Assembly: GCF_013299175.1 (NCBI RefSeq)
Contig: NZ_JAAFKF010000029.1
Location: 1-38,861, forward strand
Source of the DNA: Sphaerotilus sp.
GTDB taxonomy: Bacteria; Pseudomonadota; Gammaproteobacteria; Burkholderiales; Burkholderiaceae_C
Direction: 5' to 3'
DNA: 38,861 nt
How positions within the stretch are numbered: position 1 is the first letter of the stretch; each line of letters begins with the position of its first letter. Below, piece by piece: positions 16,633 to 26,215 of the stretch. The translations under genes and the position numbers were made by a program. Under the pieces are notes generated by a model. The model did no database searches and was not told the origin of the DNA. It saw nothing but the letters and a program-made list of their open reading frames with translations.

Positions 16633-17685
16633 TCAGCTCAGCAGGGCCTGCGCGAACTCGCGGGCGCTGAAGGTCTGCAGGTCTTCCAGCTTTTCACCCA
16701 CCCCGATGAAGTAGACCGGCACCACCGGTTTGCCCTTGGCGACGCGCTCGCGCCCCCACAGCGCGATCGCGGCGAGCACGCCGCCCTTGGCCGTGCCATC
16801 GAGCTTGGTGACGACCAGCCCCGTGAGCTGGATCGCCTCGTCGAACGCCTTCACCTGGGTGAGCGCGTTCTGGCCCGTGTTGCCATCGACGACCAGGATC
16901 ACCTCGTGCGGTGCGCCTTCCATGGACCGTCCGAGCGCGCGGCGGATCTTGCGCAGCTCTTCCATCAGGTGCAACTGCGTGGCCAGGCGCCCGGCGGTGT
17001 CGGCGATCACGACATCGCAACCCCGCGCCTTGCCCGCGGTCACGGCGTCGAAGCACACGGCCGCCGGATCGCCTCCTTCCTGGCTGACGATCTCGACGCG
17101 GTTGCGGTCGGCCCAGACCGACAACTGCTCACGCGCCGCCGCCCGGAACGTGTCGGCCGCCGCCAGCAGCACCTTGCAGTTCTGCTCGGCCAGATGGCGG
17201 GTCAGCTTGCCGATGCTGGTGGTCTTGCCAGCGCCGTTGACCCCCGCGACCATCATCACCGTCGGCTGGGTGGCCCCGATCTGCAGCGGCGCCTCCAGCG
17301 GCAGCAGCAACTCGGTCAATACCTCCATCAGCAGTGCCTTGACGGCGGCAGGCTCGGTGCAGCGGGTGTCCTTGACCCGGCGCTTCAGCTCATCGAGCAG
17401 GTGTTGTGTGGCGCCGACACCCGCGTCGGCCATCAGCAACGCCGCTTCCAGCTCCTCGTAGAGCGCATCGTCGATCCTGGTGCCGGTGAAGACCTGGGCG
17501 ATGCTGGAGCCGGTGCGGGCCAGACCGGACTTGAGCTTGTTCAGCCACGAGCTGCGTGCAGGAGCGGCGTCGGTGCGGGGCGCAGGGGCAGGTGCTTGCG
17601 TGGTGACTACCACCGGAGCCACCACAACCGGTGCTTCAGGTGGCGTGGGTGCAGAAAATAGCTTGCGACGAAGGAAACTGAACAT
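16633..17685 (-). CDS. ftsY: Signal recognition particle receptor FtsY
   Basis: A 350-residue SRP GTPase that docks ribosome-SRP complexes at the membrane. The N-terminus MFSFLRRKLF is an amphipathic membrane-binding helix, followed by a short Ala/Pro-rich linker (to ~residue 45) in place of the long acidic A-domain of E. coli. The N domain follows (LYEELEAALLMADAGV), then the G domain with GVNGAGKTTSIGKLT (G1), DTFRAAAREQL (G2), DTAGR (G3) and TKLDGTAKGG (G4), ending FIGVGEKLEDLQTF. ATG 17685 is preferred to an in-frame TTG nine bases upstream. No strong ribosome site is visible. It is divergent from rsmD across 134 bases and convergent with the exopolysaccharide cluster, three bases from its stop. 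Confidence 0.97.
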   Translation of the reverse strand: MFSFLRRKLFSAPTPPEAPVVVAPVVVTTQAPAPAPRTDAAPARSSWLNKLKSGLARTGSSIAQVFTGTRIDDALYEELEAALLMADAGVGATQHLLDELKRRVKDTRCTEPAAVKALLMEVLTELLLPLEAPLQIGATQPTVMMVAGVNGAGKTTSIGKLTRHLAEQNCKVLLAAADTFRAAAREQLSVWADRNRVEIVSQEGGDPAAVCFDAVTAGKARGCDVVIADTAGRLATQLHLMEELRKIRRALGRSMEGAPHEVILVVDGNTGQNALTQVKAFDEAIQLTGLVVTKLDGTAKGGVLAAIALWGRERVAKGKPVVPVYFIGVGEKLEDLQTFSAREFAQALLS

Positions 17686-17807
17686 GCGTGTCAATGGTGA
17701 CTAAAACGACCTGAAACGACCGGCTGGTCGGCCTTGGATTGTAGGCAGCGGGCCTGACGCTACCCGGCCAGCCGGTACTGTGCTGTCTGCATCGCACCAC
17801 TGAATGG

Positions 17808-17813
17808 CAGAAT
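17808..17813 (+). promoter_or_regulatory. -10-like element abutting the rsmD start
   Basis: CAGAAT lies 6 bases before the GTG start with no Shine-Dalgarno sequence in between. This spacing would put the transcript start at or next to the initiation codon, giving a leaderless message. No good -35 is visible, so it is a weak call. Confidence 0.25.
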
Positions 17814-17819
17814 CCGCCC

Positions 17820-18467
17820 GTGCCTACCTCCCCGACCCGACGCGCCCCGCTGCGCAAACCCTCCGCCGACGCCGTTGCGGCTGCCACACCAGGCGAAATA
17901 CGCCTCATCGGCGGACGCTGGAAGCGCAGCAAGCTCCCCGTGGCCGACCACCCCGGCCTGCGCCCGACCCCCGACCGCGTGCGCGAGACGCTGTTCAACT
18001 GGCTGGGGCAGGATCTGGCCGGCTGGCGGGTGCTGGATGCCTTTGCCGGCACCGGCGCGCTGGGCTTCGAGGCGGCCTCGCGGGGCGCCACCGAGGTGCT
18101 GCTGCTGGAGCATGACCAGCAGCTCGCGCTCCACCTGCAGACGGCCGCTCGCCGGCTGGGCGCCACGGCGGTGCGCGTGGTGCGGGCCGAGGCGCTGGGC
18201 TGGATGGCGCGCCGCGAGGTGAGTGATCTCGATCTGGTGCTGCTGGATCCGCCGTTCGGTGCGGACGTGTTCGACGCAGCGGTGCGTGCCGCACTGCCGC
18301 TGCTCACGCCGGAAGGCTGGCTCTACCTGGAGTCCGACCGTGCGTTCGACGCGCAAGCCTGCGCTGCTTGGGGCTGCCGCCTCCACCGCCAGGGCCGCGC
18401 CGGCATGGTGCATTTCCATCTGTTGCAGCGCAGCATTCCTGGTACCACGGACTACACTGGTGCATGA
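17820..18467 (+). CDS. rsmD: 16S rRNA (guanine-966-N2)-methyltransferase RsmD
   Basis: A 215-residue SAM-dependent enzyme that methylates G966 in the 30S subunit. The family pattern is clear: IRLIGGRWKRSKLPV near residue 25, LRPTPDRVRETLFNWLG near 48, the SAM motif VLDAFAGTGALGFEAASRGA near 73, and the catalytic DPPF in LVLLDPPFGADVF near 141. The GTG start gives a Pro/Arg-rich head of about 20 residues before the conserved part and has no ribosome site. It sits between ftsY (divergent) and coaD (same strand, 42 bases on), a conserved neighbourhood. Confidence 0.95.
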   Translation: MPTSPTRRAPLRKPSADAVAAATPGEIRLIGGRWKRSKLPVADHPGLRPTPDRVRETLFNWLGQDLAGWRVLDAFAGTGALGFEAASRGATEVLLLEHDQQLALHLQTAARRLGATAVRVVRAEALGWMARREVSDLDLVLLDPPFGADVFDAAVRAALPLLTPEGWLYLESDRAFDAQACAAWGCRLHRQGRAGMVHFHLLQRSIPGTTDYTGA

Positions 18468-19936
<1,469 letters not shown>

Positions 19937-19953
19937 GTTCGATTCCCAGAACG

Positions 19954-19979
19954 AAAAAACCCCGCCGGGGCGGGGTTTT
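19954..19979 (-). terminator. Rho-independent terminator after rplY
   Basis: On the minus strand the hairpin is CCCCGC-loop-GCGGGG, extended by four A-T pairs, and is followed by six T's (A54-A59 on the plus strand). It ends rplY transcription. It is nearly symmetrical, with T4 on the plus side as well. It stands directly in front of pth. Confidence 0.85.
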
Positions 19980-20008
19980 GCGGAGCAAAGAAGTCTAAGC
20001 CTGCAGGC

Positions 20009-20629
20009 TTACTTCTTGGCCTTCTTGCCCTTGACCGGTGCGGCAACAACCGCTGCCACGATGACTTCCTCGACGATCGCCACCGGGGTGGCGATGACCG
20101 GGTTCTTGAAGCCATGGGTCAGCACCACGACACCGTTCGGCAGCGTCAGGTCATTGACGTGCAGCGACTTGCCCAGGGACATGCCGCCCAGGTCCACCGT
20201 CAGGAATTCCGGCACTTGCTCGGCCAGGCACTCGATGTGCAGTTCCGACACCACGCGGGTGATGGTGCATTTTTCGAGCGTGACGGCCGGCGAGTTGGCT
20301 TCGTTCACGAACTGCAGGGCCACCTTCTTGCGCAGGCGGGTGGTGGCGTCCACGCGCTGGAAGTCGGCGTGCAGCACCAGCGGCTTGAACGGGTGCATCT
20401 GCAGGGCGCGCAGCACGACCTTGGAGGTCTCGCCGGCGAGTTCCATCTCCAGCACGGACGAATGGAAGGCTTCCTTCTTCAGTGCGTGGAACATGGCGTT
20501 GTGATCGAGTTCGATCTGGACGGGCGAGGCCGTGCCACCGTAGACGATGGCGGGAACCTTGCCGGCGATGCGCAGGCGGCGGCTCGCTCCGGTCCCCTGC
20601 AGCTCGCGCGTGAATGCGACGAATTTCAT
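20009..20629 (-). CDS. rplY: 50S ribosomal protein bL25 (CTC/long form)
   Basis: A 206-residue 5S rRNA-binding protein of the long CTC type. The N-terminal L25 domain has the typical start [31 protein letters not shown] and [17 protein letters not shown], followed by a TL5-like beta domain ([23 protein letters not shown] and [17 protein letters not shown]). The end is Lys-rich (VKGKKAKK). The start ATG 20629 lies in good context, with GAG-type bases upstream. It is followed by the terminator before pth and preceded by prs with a 56-base gap, the standard prs-rplY-pth order. Confidence 0.96.
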   Translation of the reverse strand: MKFVAFTRELQGTGASRRLRIAGKVPAIVYGGTASPVQIELDHNAMFHALKKEAFHSSVLEMELAGETSKVVLRALQMHPFKPLVLHADFQRVDATTRLRKKVALQFVNEANSPAVTLEKCTITRVVSELHIECLAEQVPEFLTVDLGGMSLGKSLHVNDLTLPNGVVVLTHGFKNPVIATPVAIVEEVIVAAVVAAPVKGKKAKK

Positions 20630-20685
20630 GTGATTTCTCCAACAAGAGGAAGGTGCCCGCGACCAGGCACCCGGGGTGATGCAGC

Positions 20686-21648
20686 TCAGAAGTTGTTGTT
20701 CTGTTCCGCGAAAAGGGAGGTCACCGACTCGCCATCGGAGATCCGACGGATGGTTTCGGCGAACAGGAAGGCGACCGACAACTGGCGGATCTTCTTGCAG
20801 TCCTTGGCGGGGCCGCTCAGCGGGATCGTGTTGGTGATCACCACTTCGTCGAGCTGGGAGTTGCTGATGCGCTCCACGGCCGGGCCGGACAGGATGGGGT
20901 GCGTGCAGTACGCGAACACGCTCTTGGCGCCGCGCTCCTTGAGCACCTCGGCCGCCTTCACCAGCGTGCCGGCGGTGTCGATCATGTCGTCCATGATCAC
21001 GCAGTTGCGCTTGTCGATCTCGCCGATGACGTGCATCACTTCGGACACGTTGGCCTTCGGGCGGCGCTTGTCGATGATGGCGAGGTCGCAGTCGAGCTGC
21101 TTGGCCAGCGCCCGCGCCCGCACCACACCGCCCACGTCCGGCGACACCACGACGAGGTCGCTGTACCGCTTGCTCTTGAGGTCGGTCAGCAGCACCGGCG
21201 AGGCGTAGATGTTGTCCACCGGGATGTCGAAGAAGCCCTGGATCTGGTCGGCGTGCAGGTCCATGGTCAGCACGCGGTTGACACCGGCGGCTTCGAGCAT
21301 GTTGGCCACGACCTTGGCGCTGATCGGCACGCGCATCGAACGCGGACGGCGGTCCTGGCGGGCGTAGCCGTAGTAGGGGATGACAGCGGTGATGCGGCGG
21401 GCCGACGCACGCTTGAGCGCATCGACCATCAGCAGCAATTCCATCAGGTGCTCGTTGGTCGGCGCACAGGTCGGCTGCACCACGAACACATCACGCGCAC
21501 GCACGTTCTGCTGGATTTCGACCGTCACTTCGCCGTCGGAGAAGTGGCCCACGGATGCCTGACCCAGTTCGATGCCCAGATCGGTGGCGATCTCGCGGGC
21601 GAGGGTGGGATTGGCGTTGCCGGTGAAAATGACTGTGTTGGAGAGCAT
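20686..21648 (-). CDS. prs: Ribose-phosphate pyrophosphokinase
   Basis: A 320-residue enzyme making PRPP from ribose-5-phosphate and ATP for nucleotide, His and Trp synthesis. Signatures are [15 protein letters not shown] at the N-terminus, [54 protein letters not shown], and the PRPP loop [13 protein letters not shown] near residue 220. ATG 21648 gives the usual N-terminus ([11 protein letters not shown]). An in-frame ATG at 21681 would add 11 residues; neither has a strong ribosome site. It lies just downstream of tRNA-Gln on the same strand, the conserved betaproteobacterial arrangement. Confidence 0.96.
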   Translation of the reverse strand: MLSNTVIFTGNANPTLAREIATDLGIELGQASVGHFSDGEVTVEIQQNVRARDVFVVQPTCAPTNEHLMELLLMVDALKRASARRITAVIPYYGYARQDRRPRSMRVPISAKVVANMLEAAGVNRVLTMDLHADQIQGFFDIPVDNIYASPVLLTDLKSKRYSDLVVVSPDVGGVVRARALAKQLDCDLAIIDKRRPKANVSEVMHVIGEIDKRNCVIMDDMIDTAGTLVKAAEVLKERGAKSVFAYCTHPILSGPAVERISNSQLDEVVITNTIPLSGPAKDCKKIRQLSVAFLFAETIRRISDGESVTSLFAEQNNNF

Positions 21649-21730
21649 GCTCGGTGCCCGCTGGGGACTTTGACGCGCCATCAAGAAACAAGCGCCTCAC
21701 CGGAGGCCGGCGGGCGCTTGATGGATGGTT

Positions 21731-21807
21731 TGGCAGGGGAGGAAGGACTCGAACCCTCGCATGTCGGAATCAAAATCCGATGCCTTGACCAACTTGGCGA
21801 CTCCCCT
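21731..21807 (-). tRNA. tRNA-Gln (UUG)
   Basis: A 77-base cloverleaf on the minus strand. The acceptor stem AGGGGAG/CTCCCCT is seven perfect pairs followed by G73 and an encoded CCA. The anticodon stem TCGGA/TCCGA encloses loop TTTTGAT with anticodon TTG. The T-loop GGTTCGAGTCC is intact. It sits between ispE and prs, probably in the same transcript. Confidence 0.95.
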
Positions 21808-21857
21808 ACACAGGACACTTCACAGCTTGCACCGAGAAGCACCCGAAATCTGTGTCT

Positions 21858-22742
21858 TCAGTCTGCACACCACGCCAGCAGCGGGTGTCGTGCGAGACCT
21901 TTGCAGTGTCTTGCCACCCAACCTGAATCCGGTGTCGCCAAACTCCGAATCCTTGCTTCAAGTGGCGCTGAACTGCGTTCTTGCTGAATGTCTTCACAGG
22001 CTGCAAATACTGCACTTCCCGATCCGCTCATTCTGCCAAGCCCGAAATTCTGCTTGAGAATCTCAAGTCCGTCAACAATCTGTGTGCTGTACGCCTCGGC
22101 GCCAGCTTGCAAATCGTTTTTTCCGAAGGACTTTGCCTGTGCAAGAAAGACCGCCATTGTGGTGCGAGGAGTATCCCGTGTCAACAGAGGACTCGAAAAT
22201 ATTGCCGCAGTCGGCACAGCCACCGGCGGTTTGAGCACCACATAGCTGGCTGGCGGCAAGTCGATCGGGGTGAGTTGCTCGCCGATGCCTTCGACCCAGG
22301 CGTTGTGGCCGCCGATGAAGAACGGCACGTCCGCCCCCAGTTGCAAGCCGAGTTCGAGCAGGCGCGTGCGCGGCCAGTGCAGGCCCCACAGCCGGTTCAG
22401 CGCGATCAGCGTGGTGGCCGCGTCGGAACTGCCACCCCCCAGCCCGGCACCCCATGGCACCTGCTTGTCGATGGCGATGTGGGCGCCGTGCGGGGTGCCG
22501 CTGGCGGCTTGCAGCAAGCGGGCGGCGCGGGTGCAGAGATCGTCTGCGGGCAGGGCAGGGCCGAGGTCTTCCCGGCTGATCCTGCCATCGGCGCGGCGTT
22601 CGATGTGCAGCGTGTCGCACCAGTCGATCAGCGTGAAGACCGATTGCAGCAGGTGGTAGCCGTCCGGGCGGCGGCCGACGACGTGCAGGAACAGGTTGAG
22701 CTTGGCCGGGGCGGGCAGGTCGTACAGGGCGGACAGGGACAT
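21858..22742 (-). CDS. ispE: 4-diphosphocytidyl-2-C-methyl-D-erythritol kinase
   Basis: A 294-residue GHMP kinase of the MEP isoprenoid pathway, phosphorylating CDP-methylerythritol. Signatures are LPAPAKLNLFLHVVGRRPDGYHLLQSVF at the N-terminus (by segment), the ATP loop PWGAGLGGGSSDAATTL near residue 95, GADVPFFIGGHNAWVEGIGE near 140, and GRMSGSGSAVFA near 240. The final third of the gene (about 21900-22200) is far poorer in GC than the rest: 155/300 against 78/120 just upstream by hand count. That stretch uses AT-ending codons, which suggests a recombined or transferred segment. The gene remains intact. Confidence 0.95.
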   Translation of the reverse strand: MSLSALYDLPAPAKLNLFLHVVGRRPDGYHLLQSVFTLIDWCDTLHIERRADGRISREDLGPALPADDLCTRAARLLQAASGTPHGAHIAIDKQVPWGAGLGGGSSDAATTLIALNRLWGLHWPRTRLLELGLQLGADVPFFIGGHNAWVEGIGEQLTPIDLPPASYVVLKPPVAVPTAAIFSSPLLTRDTPRTTMAVFLAQAKSFGKNDLQAGAEAYSTQIVDGLEILKQNFGLGRMSGSGSAVFAACEDIQQERSSAPLEARIRSLATPDSGWVARHCKGLARHPLLAWCAD

Positions 22743-22778
22743 GAAGAGCAGACGAGAAGACGGGAAGACGGCGGTGGT

Positions 22779-23333
22779 TCAGGGGGTGTCGAGCTTGATG
22801 CGTACCGTCAGCGTCGGCGCCGGCAGACGCCGCTGCGCCACGATCACGCCGTCGGCGACACGGCCGGTCTGCACGGTCCAGCCGAGCTGACGGAAACCGG
22901 CTTCCGCGCCGACGCCATCCGCGGCGGTCAGCGGCCGGCTGGGCAGCGCCAACCACGGTCGGCCCGCCATCCAGTCGAACAGCGCCGCCAGCGGCACCGC
23001 TTCGCCCAGCATCTCCTCGGCGAGCGCATCGAGGTTGTCGAAGCGGCGGTCGCCGTCCGCGCTCTGCCACAACACCGCGCCGGGTTGCCAGACCGCGCGG
23101 CCGACTTGCGTGCCGATCGGGCTGGTGAGCGCGAGCTGGCCGCGGGTGTCGGTGCCCTGGAGATCGAAGCCGGCGGTGAAGGAGCGCGCATCGTCGCCCT
23201 CGACCTTCACGGCCAGCCGGCCCGCGTAGCTGCGTGCCAGCGGATCGGGTGCGACGGTGGGCGGAACGACCGTGGCGCAGCCCGCCAGCACGGCCAGCGT
23301 CAGCGCCGACAGCCACGGCGTGCGCCGCCTCAC
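22779..23333 (-). CDS. lolB: Outer-membrane lipoprotein receptor LolB
   Basis: A 184-residue lipoprotein that takes lipoproteins from LolA and inserts them into the outer membrane. The signal peptide ends in the lipobox LAGC with Cys19. The mature part shows the LolB pattern: YAGRLAVKVEGDDARSFTAGFDLQG, a TSPIGTQVGRAVWQPG segment, and LFDWMAGRPW. The GTG start overlaps the stop of the TPR gene by four bases (GTGA), pointing to translational coupling. ispE follows 36 bases downstream. This order is conserved in betaproteobacteria. Confidence 0.93.
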   Translation of the reverse strand: MRRRTPWLSALTLAVLAGCATVVPPTVAPDPLARSYAGRLAVKVEGDDARSFTAGFDLQGTDTRGQLALTSPIGTQVGRAVWQPGAVLWQSADGDRRFDNLDALAEEMLGEAVPLAALFDWMAGRPWLALPSRPLTAADGVGAEAGFRQLGWTVQTGRVADGVIVAQRRLPAPTLTVRIKLDTP

Positions 23334-25231
23334 AGCCCCACCTTCAGCCGCTTGAGCGTCTCCGCCAGCACCTCGTTGCCCGTGTCCCGGCCTTGCGCTT
23401 CACGCCAGACCTTGCGCGCCTCGTCCTGCCGGCCCATCGACCACAGCACTTCACCGAGGTGCGCGCCGATCTCCACGTCCGGCCGCTGCCGGTAGGCGTC
23501 ACCCAGCAGGCGGACGGCGTCGGGCAGCCGGCCCAGGCGGAACTCGATCCAGCCCAGGCTGTCGGTGATGAAGGGGTCGCCCGGCGTGAACGACAGCGCC
23601 TTCTCGATCAGCGTGCGCGCTTCGGGCAGGCGCACATTGCGATCCGCCAGGCTGTAGCCGAGGGCGTTGTAGGCGTGCTGCTGGTCCGGCTTGAGCTGGA
23701 TGACACGCTGCAGCAGCGTCTCCATCTCGTCGAAGCGCAGCAGCTTTTCGGCCAGCAGCGCCTGCTCGTACAGCAGATCGGTATCGTCAGGAACCTGCGC
23801 GTTGGCCTGCGTGAGCAGCGTGTGGGCGGCCGTCCATTCCTTGGCGTCGCGCAGGAGCTGGGCTTCGGCCATGAAGCGGGTGCGCTTGTCTTCCGGGGTG
23901 GCGGTCGGCATCTGCTGGAGGAGGGCGCGGGCTTGCGGCAACTGCCCCTGGCGCATCAGCAGCGACGCCCGCCGCTGCAGCACGCTGGCGCTGTCCGCCT
24001 GCCCGGACAGGCTGGCCAGCTTCTCCAGCCAACCCAGTGCGCCGGGGTAGTCCTTGAGCTGTTCGGCCACCTGCGACAGCATCAGGTACGCCTGCCCGCG
24101 CTCCTGGTTTTCGCTGCGCTGCAGGGCGGCGCGGACCTCGTCGTCCGGCTTGTCCGCCATCTCGTCGTCTTCTCCCTGGCCGGCGATGGGCGGGGTCAGC
24201 ACGGGCGTTGGCGCCGCTTCCTTGAGCGCGAGGAAGCGCAGCAGCGACGCCTTGGCCCCGGCGGGCTGGCCAAGTTCGATTTGCAGCGCCCCTTGCATCA
24301 ACCACCCGGTGGCCAGTTCCGGCTCGCCCGTGGTGAGCTTGCCGACCTCGGCCAGCGCCTCGCCATAGCGTTGCGCGGCCGTGAGCCGGCGTACATAGGC
24401 GGCGCGCACACCCGCTGCGGGCGTCGGCGTGGCGAGGTAGTCGGTGACGAAGACCTCTGCCTGCGGCGTGTCCTTCATCAGCTCCAGGGCGAGCAGCGCG
24501 GTGGGCTGGTGGCTGCGGTCAGCGTCGTGGGCTTCGCGCAGCAGGGCCAGCGGACGCTCGCGGTTGCCCGCTGTCAACCATGCACCGGCCGCGGCGGTCA
24601 GCGCGGCGAGCCGGGTCGCGGGCTTGGCGCGCCAGGGCTTGAGCGCATCGTCGATCGCCTGCGCGGCGGCTTCGGGCTTCTCGCCGCTGAGCACCAGCCG
24701 GGGCAGGCTGGCGATGGCGCCGGCGCGCTCCTCTGGCGGCGTGAGGTCGATGAAGCTGGTGAGCGGCTCGCGGGCTTCCTGGTGGCGGCCGAGTGCCATC
24801 AGCATCTGGGTCTCGATCTCGGCGGCTTCGCGCGATTTCGGTGTGGTCTGGCGCCATGTCTTCAGCGCCACGAGGGCCTGCTCGCCCGCGCGGGCGCCGA
24901 TGGCGATGTCCACGGCGCGCCGGAACAGGGCGTCCTCCCGGCTGCGCTTGGCGGCTTCGAGCATCACCTGGAAGGCGAGTCCGGCATCGCCCTGGCGCAG
25001 CTCCAGCTCGCTGACGAGCAGTTGGTAGAACAGCACGCCGTCCATCGCCGAGCGGCTGACCAGGGGCGAGGTGGCGGCGGGCGGGGCGGCGGGGGTGGCC
25101 GTGGTCTGTGCGGCGCTCAGCGTGGGGGCCAGTCCGAAGGCGAACAGCCACGCGAGCCACCGCCGGGTGGGGCGGTGGGCAGACCGGCGTCGAACCGCTC
25201 GGGAAGGGCGTGCGGCAAGGGGCAGTGGCAT
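23330..25231 (-). CDS. Exported tetratricopeptide-repeat protein
   Basis: A 633-residue protein with an Arg-rich head and a hydrophobic segment (LAWLFAFGLAPTLSAAQ, around residues 25-41) that looks like a signal peptide. The rest is Ala/Leu-rich helical hairpins typical of TPR solenoids. The clearest repeats are near the C-terminus: PDQQHAYNALGYSLADRNVRLPEA, LEKALSFTPGDPFITDSLGW, and GRLPDAVRLLGDAYRQRPDVEI. The family is common next to lolB and ispE in betaproteobacteria; a role in outer-membrane or periplasmic assembly is a guess from context. Start ATG 25231 is preferred over 25258, because GGAG stands 9 bases before it. It is divergent from mutM. Confidence 0.88.
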   Translation of the reverse strand: MPLPLAARPSRAVRRRSAHRPTRRWLAWLFAFGLAPTLSAAQTTATPAAPPAATSPLVSRSAMDGVLFYQLLVSELELRQGDAGLAFQVMLEAAKRSREDALFRRAVDIAIGARAGEQALVALKTWRQTTPKSREAAEIETQMLMALGRHQEAREPLTSFIDLTPPEERAGAIASLPRLVLSGEKPEAAAQAIDDALKPWRAKPATRLAALTAAAGAWLTAGNRERPLALLREAHDADRSHQPTALLALELMKDTPQAEVFVTDYLATPTPAAGVRAAYVRRLTAAQRYGEALAEVGKLTTGEPELATGWLMQGALQIELGQPAGAKASLLRFLALKEAAPTPVLTPPIAGQGEDDEMADKPDDEVRAALQRSENQERGQAYLMLSQVAEQLKDYPGALGWLEKLASLSGQADSASVLQRRASLLMRQGQLPQARALLQQMPTATPEDKRTRFMAEAQLLRDAKEWTAAHTLLTQANAQVPDDTDLLYEQALLAEKLLRFDEMETLLQRVIQLKPDQQHAYNALGYSLADRNVRLPEARTLIEKALSFTPGDPFITDSLGWIEFRLGRLPDAVRLLGDAYRQRPDVEIGAHLGEVLWSMGRQDEARKVWREAQGRDTGNEVLAETLKRLKVGL

Positions 25232-25293
25232 CGAGGTGGACTCCGTGGTGCAGACCATTCTAGGCGGGCCGTGGGTGGGTGATTCGCTGCTCC

Positions 25294-25299
25294 GATAAT
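25294..25299 (+). promoter_or_regulatory. -10-like element abutting the mutM start
   Basis: GATAAT is followed by exactly 6 bases and then the mutM ATG, with no Shine-Dalgarno sequence between. Transcription from it would start on or next to the ATG, giving a leaderless message. No convincing -35 is seen 16-18 bases upstream. Confidence 0.4.
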
Positions 25300-25305
25300 G
25301 CCGAC

Positions 25306-26145
25306 ATGCCTGAATTACCCGAAGTCGAAGTCACCCGCCTGAGCCTGACGCACCGCATCGAGGGCGCCTGCGTGCGCGCCTGCCGCCTGGGCAAGCCGCT
25401 GCGCTGGCCGCTGGGCGTGGCACCGGAGCACCTCGTCGGGCGCGTGGTCGGGCCGCTGCAGCGCCGGGGCAAGTACCTCTGGATGCCCCTGCACGCGAGG
25501 GGGCGGGCGGGGAGTCCGGCAGGCGGCTTGCTGCTGCACCTGGGCATGTCCGGCTCGCTGCGGTTCGAGTCCACCTTGCCGCCACCCGGCCCGCATGACC
25601 ATTTCGCGCTGGAGACCGACCAGGGCCTGCTGCGGCTGAACGACCCGCGCCGCTTCGGCGCCGTGGTCTGGTCGGACGGGCTGGACTGCGCGCCGGCCGC
25701 GACGCTGCTGGCGCGGCTGGGCGTCGAGCCATTGGAGCGGGCGTTCTCGGCCTCGGTGCTGCACGAAGGCTTGCGCGGGCGGCGCGTGGCCATCAAGCAG
25801 GCGCTGCTGGCGGGCACCGTGGTGGTGGGCGTGGGCAACATCTACTGCTCCGAGGCACTGTTCGAGGCGGGCATCGACCCCGAGACCCCCGCGCAGCAGC
25901 TCGACCCCGCCCAGTGCGAGCGGCTGGTCACGGCGGTCCAGGACGTGCTGCGCCGCGCCCTGAACGCCGGTGGCTCGACGCTGCGCAACTTTCGCGACGC
26001 CCACGGCATGGGCGGTGCCTTCCAGTCGATGGCGCGCGTGTACGACCGCGCCGGCCAGCCCTGCCTGCGTTGCACCACGCCGATCCGGCGCACCGTGCAA
26101 GGGCAACGGGCGACCTACTTCTGTCCCGTCTGCCAGCGCCGCTGA
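25306..26145 (+). CDS. mutM: Formamidopyrimidine-DNA glycosylase
   Basis: A 279-residue base-excision enzyme that removes 8-oxoguanine and opens the strand. The N-terminus MPELPEVEV gives the catalytic Pro and Glu after Met removal. RRGKYLW carries the conserved Lys, [12 protein letters not shown] is typical, and [10 protein letters not shown] is present. [16 protein letters not shown] is the helix-two-turn-helix motif, and the C-terminal zinc finger is C-L-R-C...C-P-V-C. Start ATG 25306 is fixed by the need for Pro2. It is followed by the dynamin-like GTPase and mutY on the same strand, so two parts of the oxidised-guanine repair system flank an uncharacterised GTPase. Confidence 0.97.
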   Translation: MPELPEVEVTRLSLTHRIEGACVRACRLGKPLRWPLGVAPEHLVGRVVGPLQRRGKYLWMPLHARGRAGSPAGGLLLHLGMSGSLRFESTLPPPGPHDHFALETDQGLLRLNDPRRFGAVVWSDGLDCAPAATLLARLGVEPLERAFSASVLHEGLRGRRVAIKQALLAGTVVVGVGNIYCSEALFEAGIDPETPAQQLDPAQCERLVTAVQDVLRRALNAGGSTLRNFRDAHGMGGAFQSMARVYDRAGQPCLRCTTPIRRTVQGQRATYFCPVCQRR

Positions 26146-26215
26146 GCGTCGCGGACGGAGGCGCTGCGCTACCATGCCCGCTGACCTTTCAGCGGACGCA
26201 AGCACCGGCACAGCG

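Noticed and set aside
21731-21807. Phage or island attachment site at the tRNA-Gln gene
   Set aside because: No integrase and no repeated tRNA 3' end are visible nearby, and the neighbouring genes are conserved core genes in normal order.
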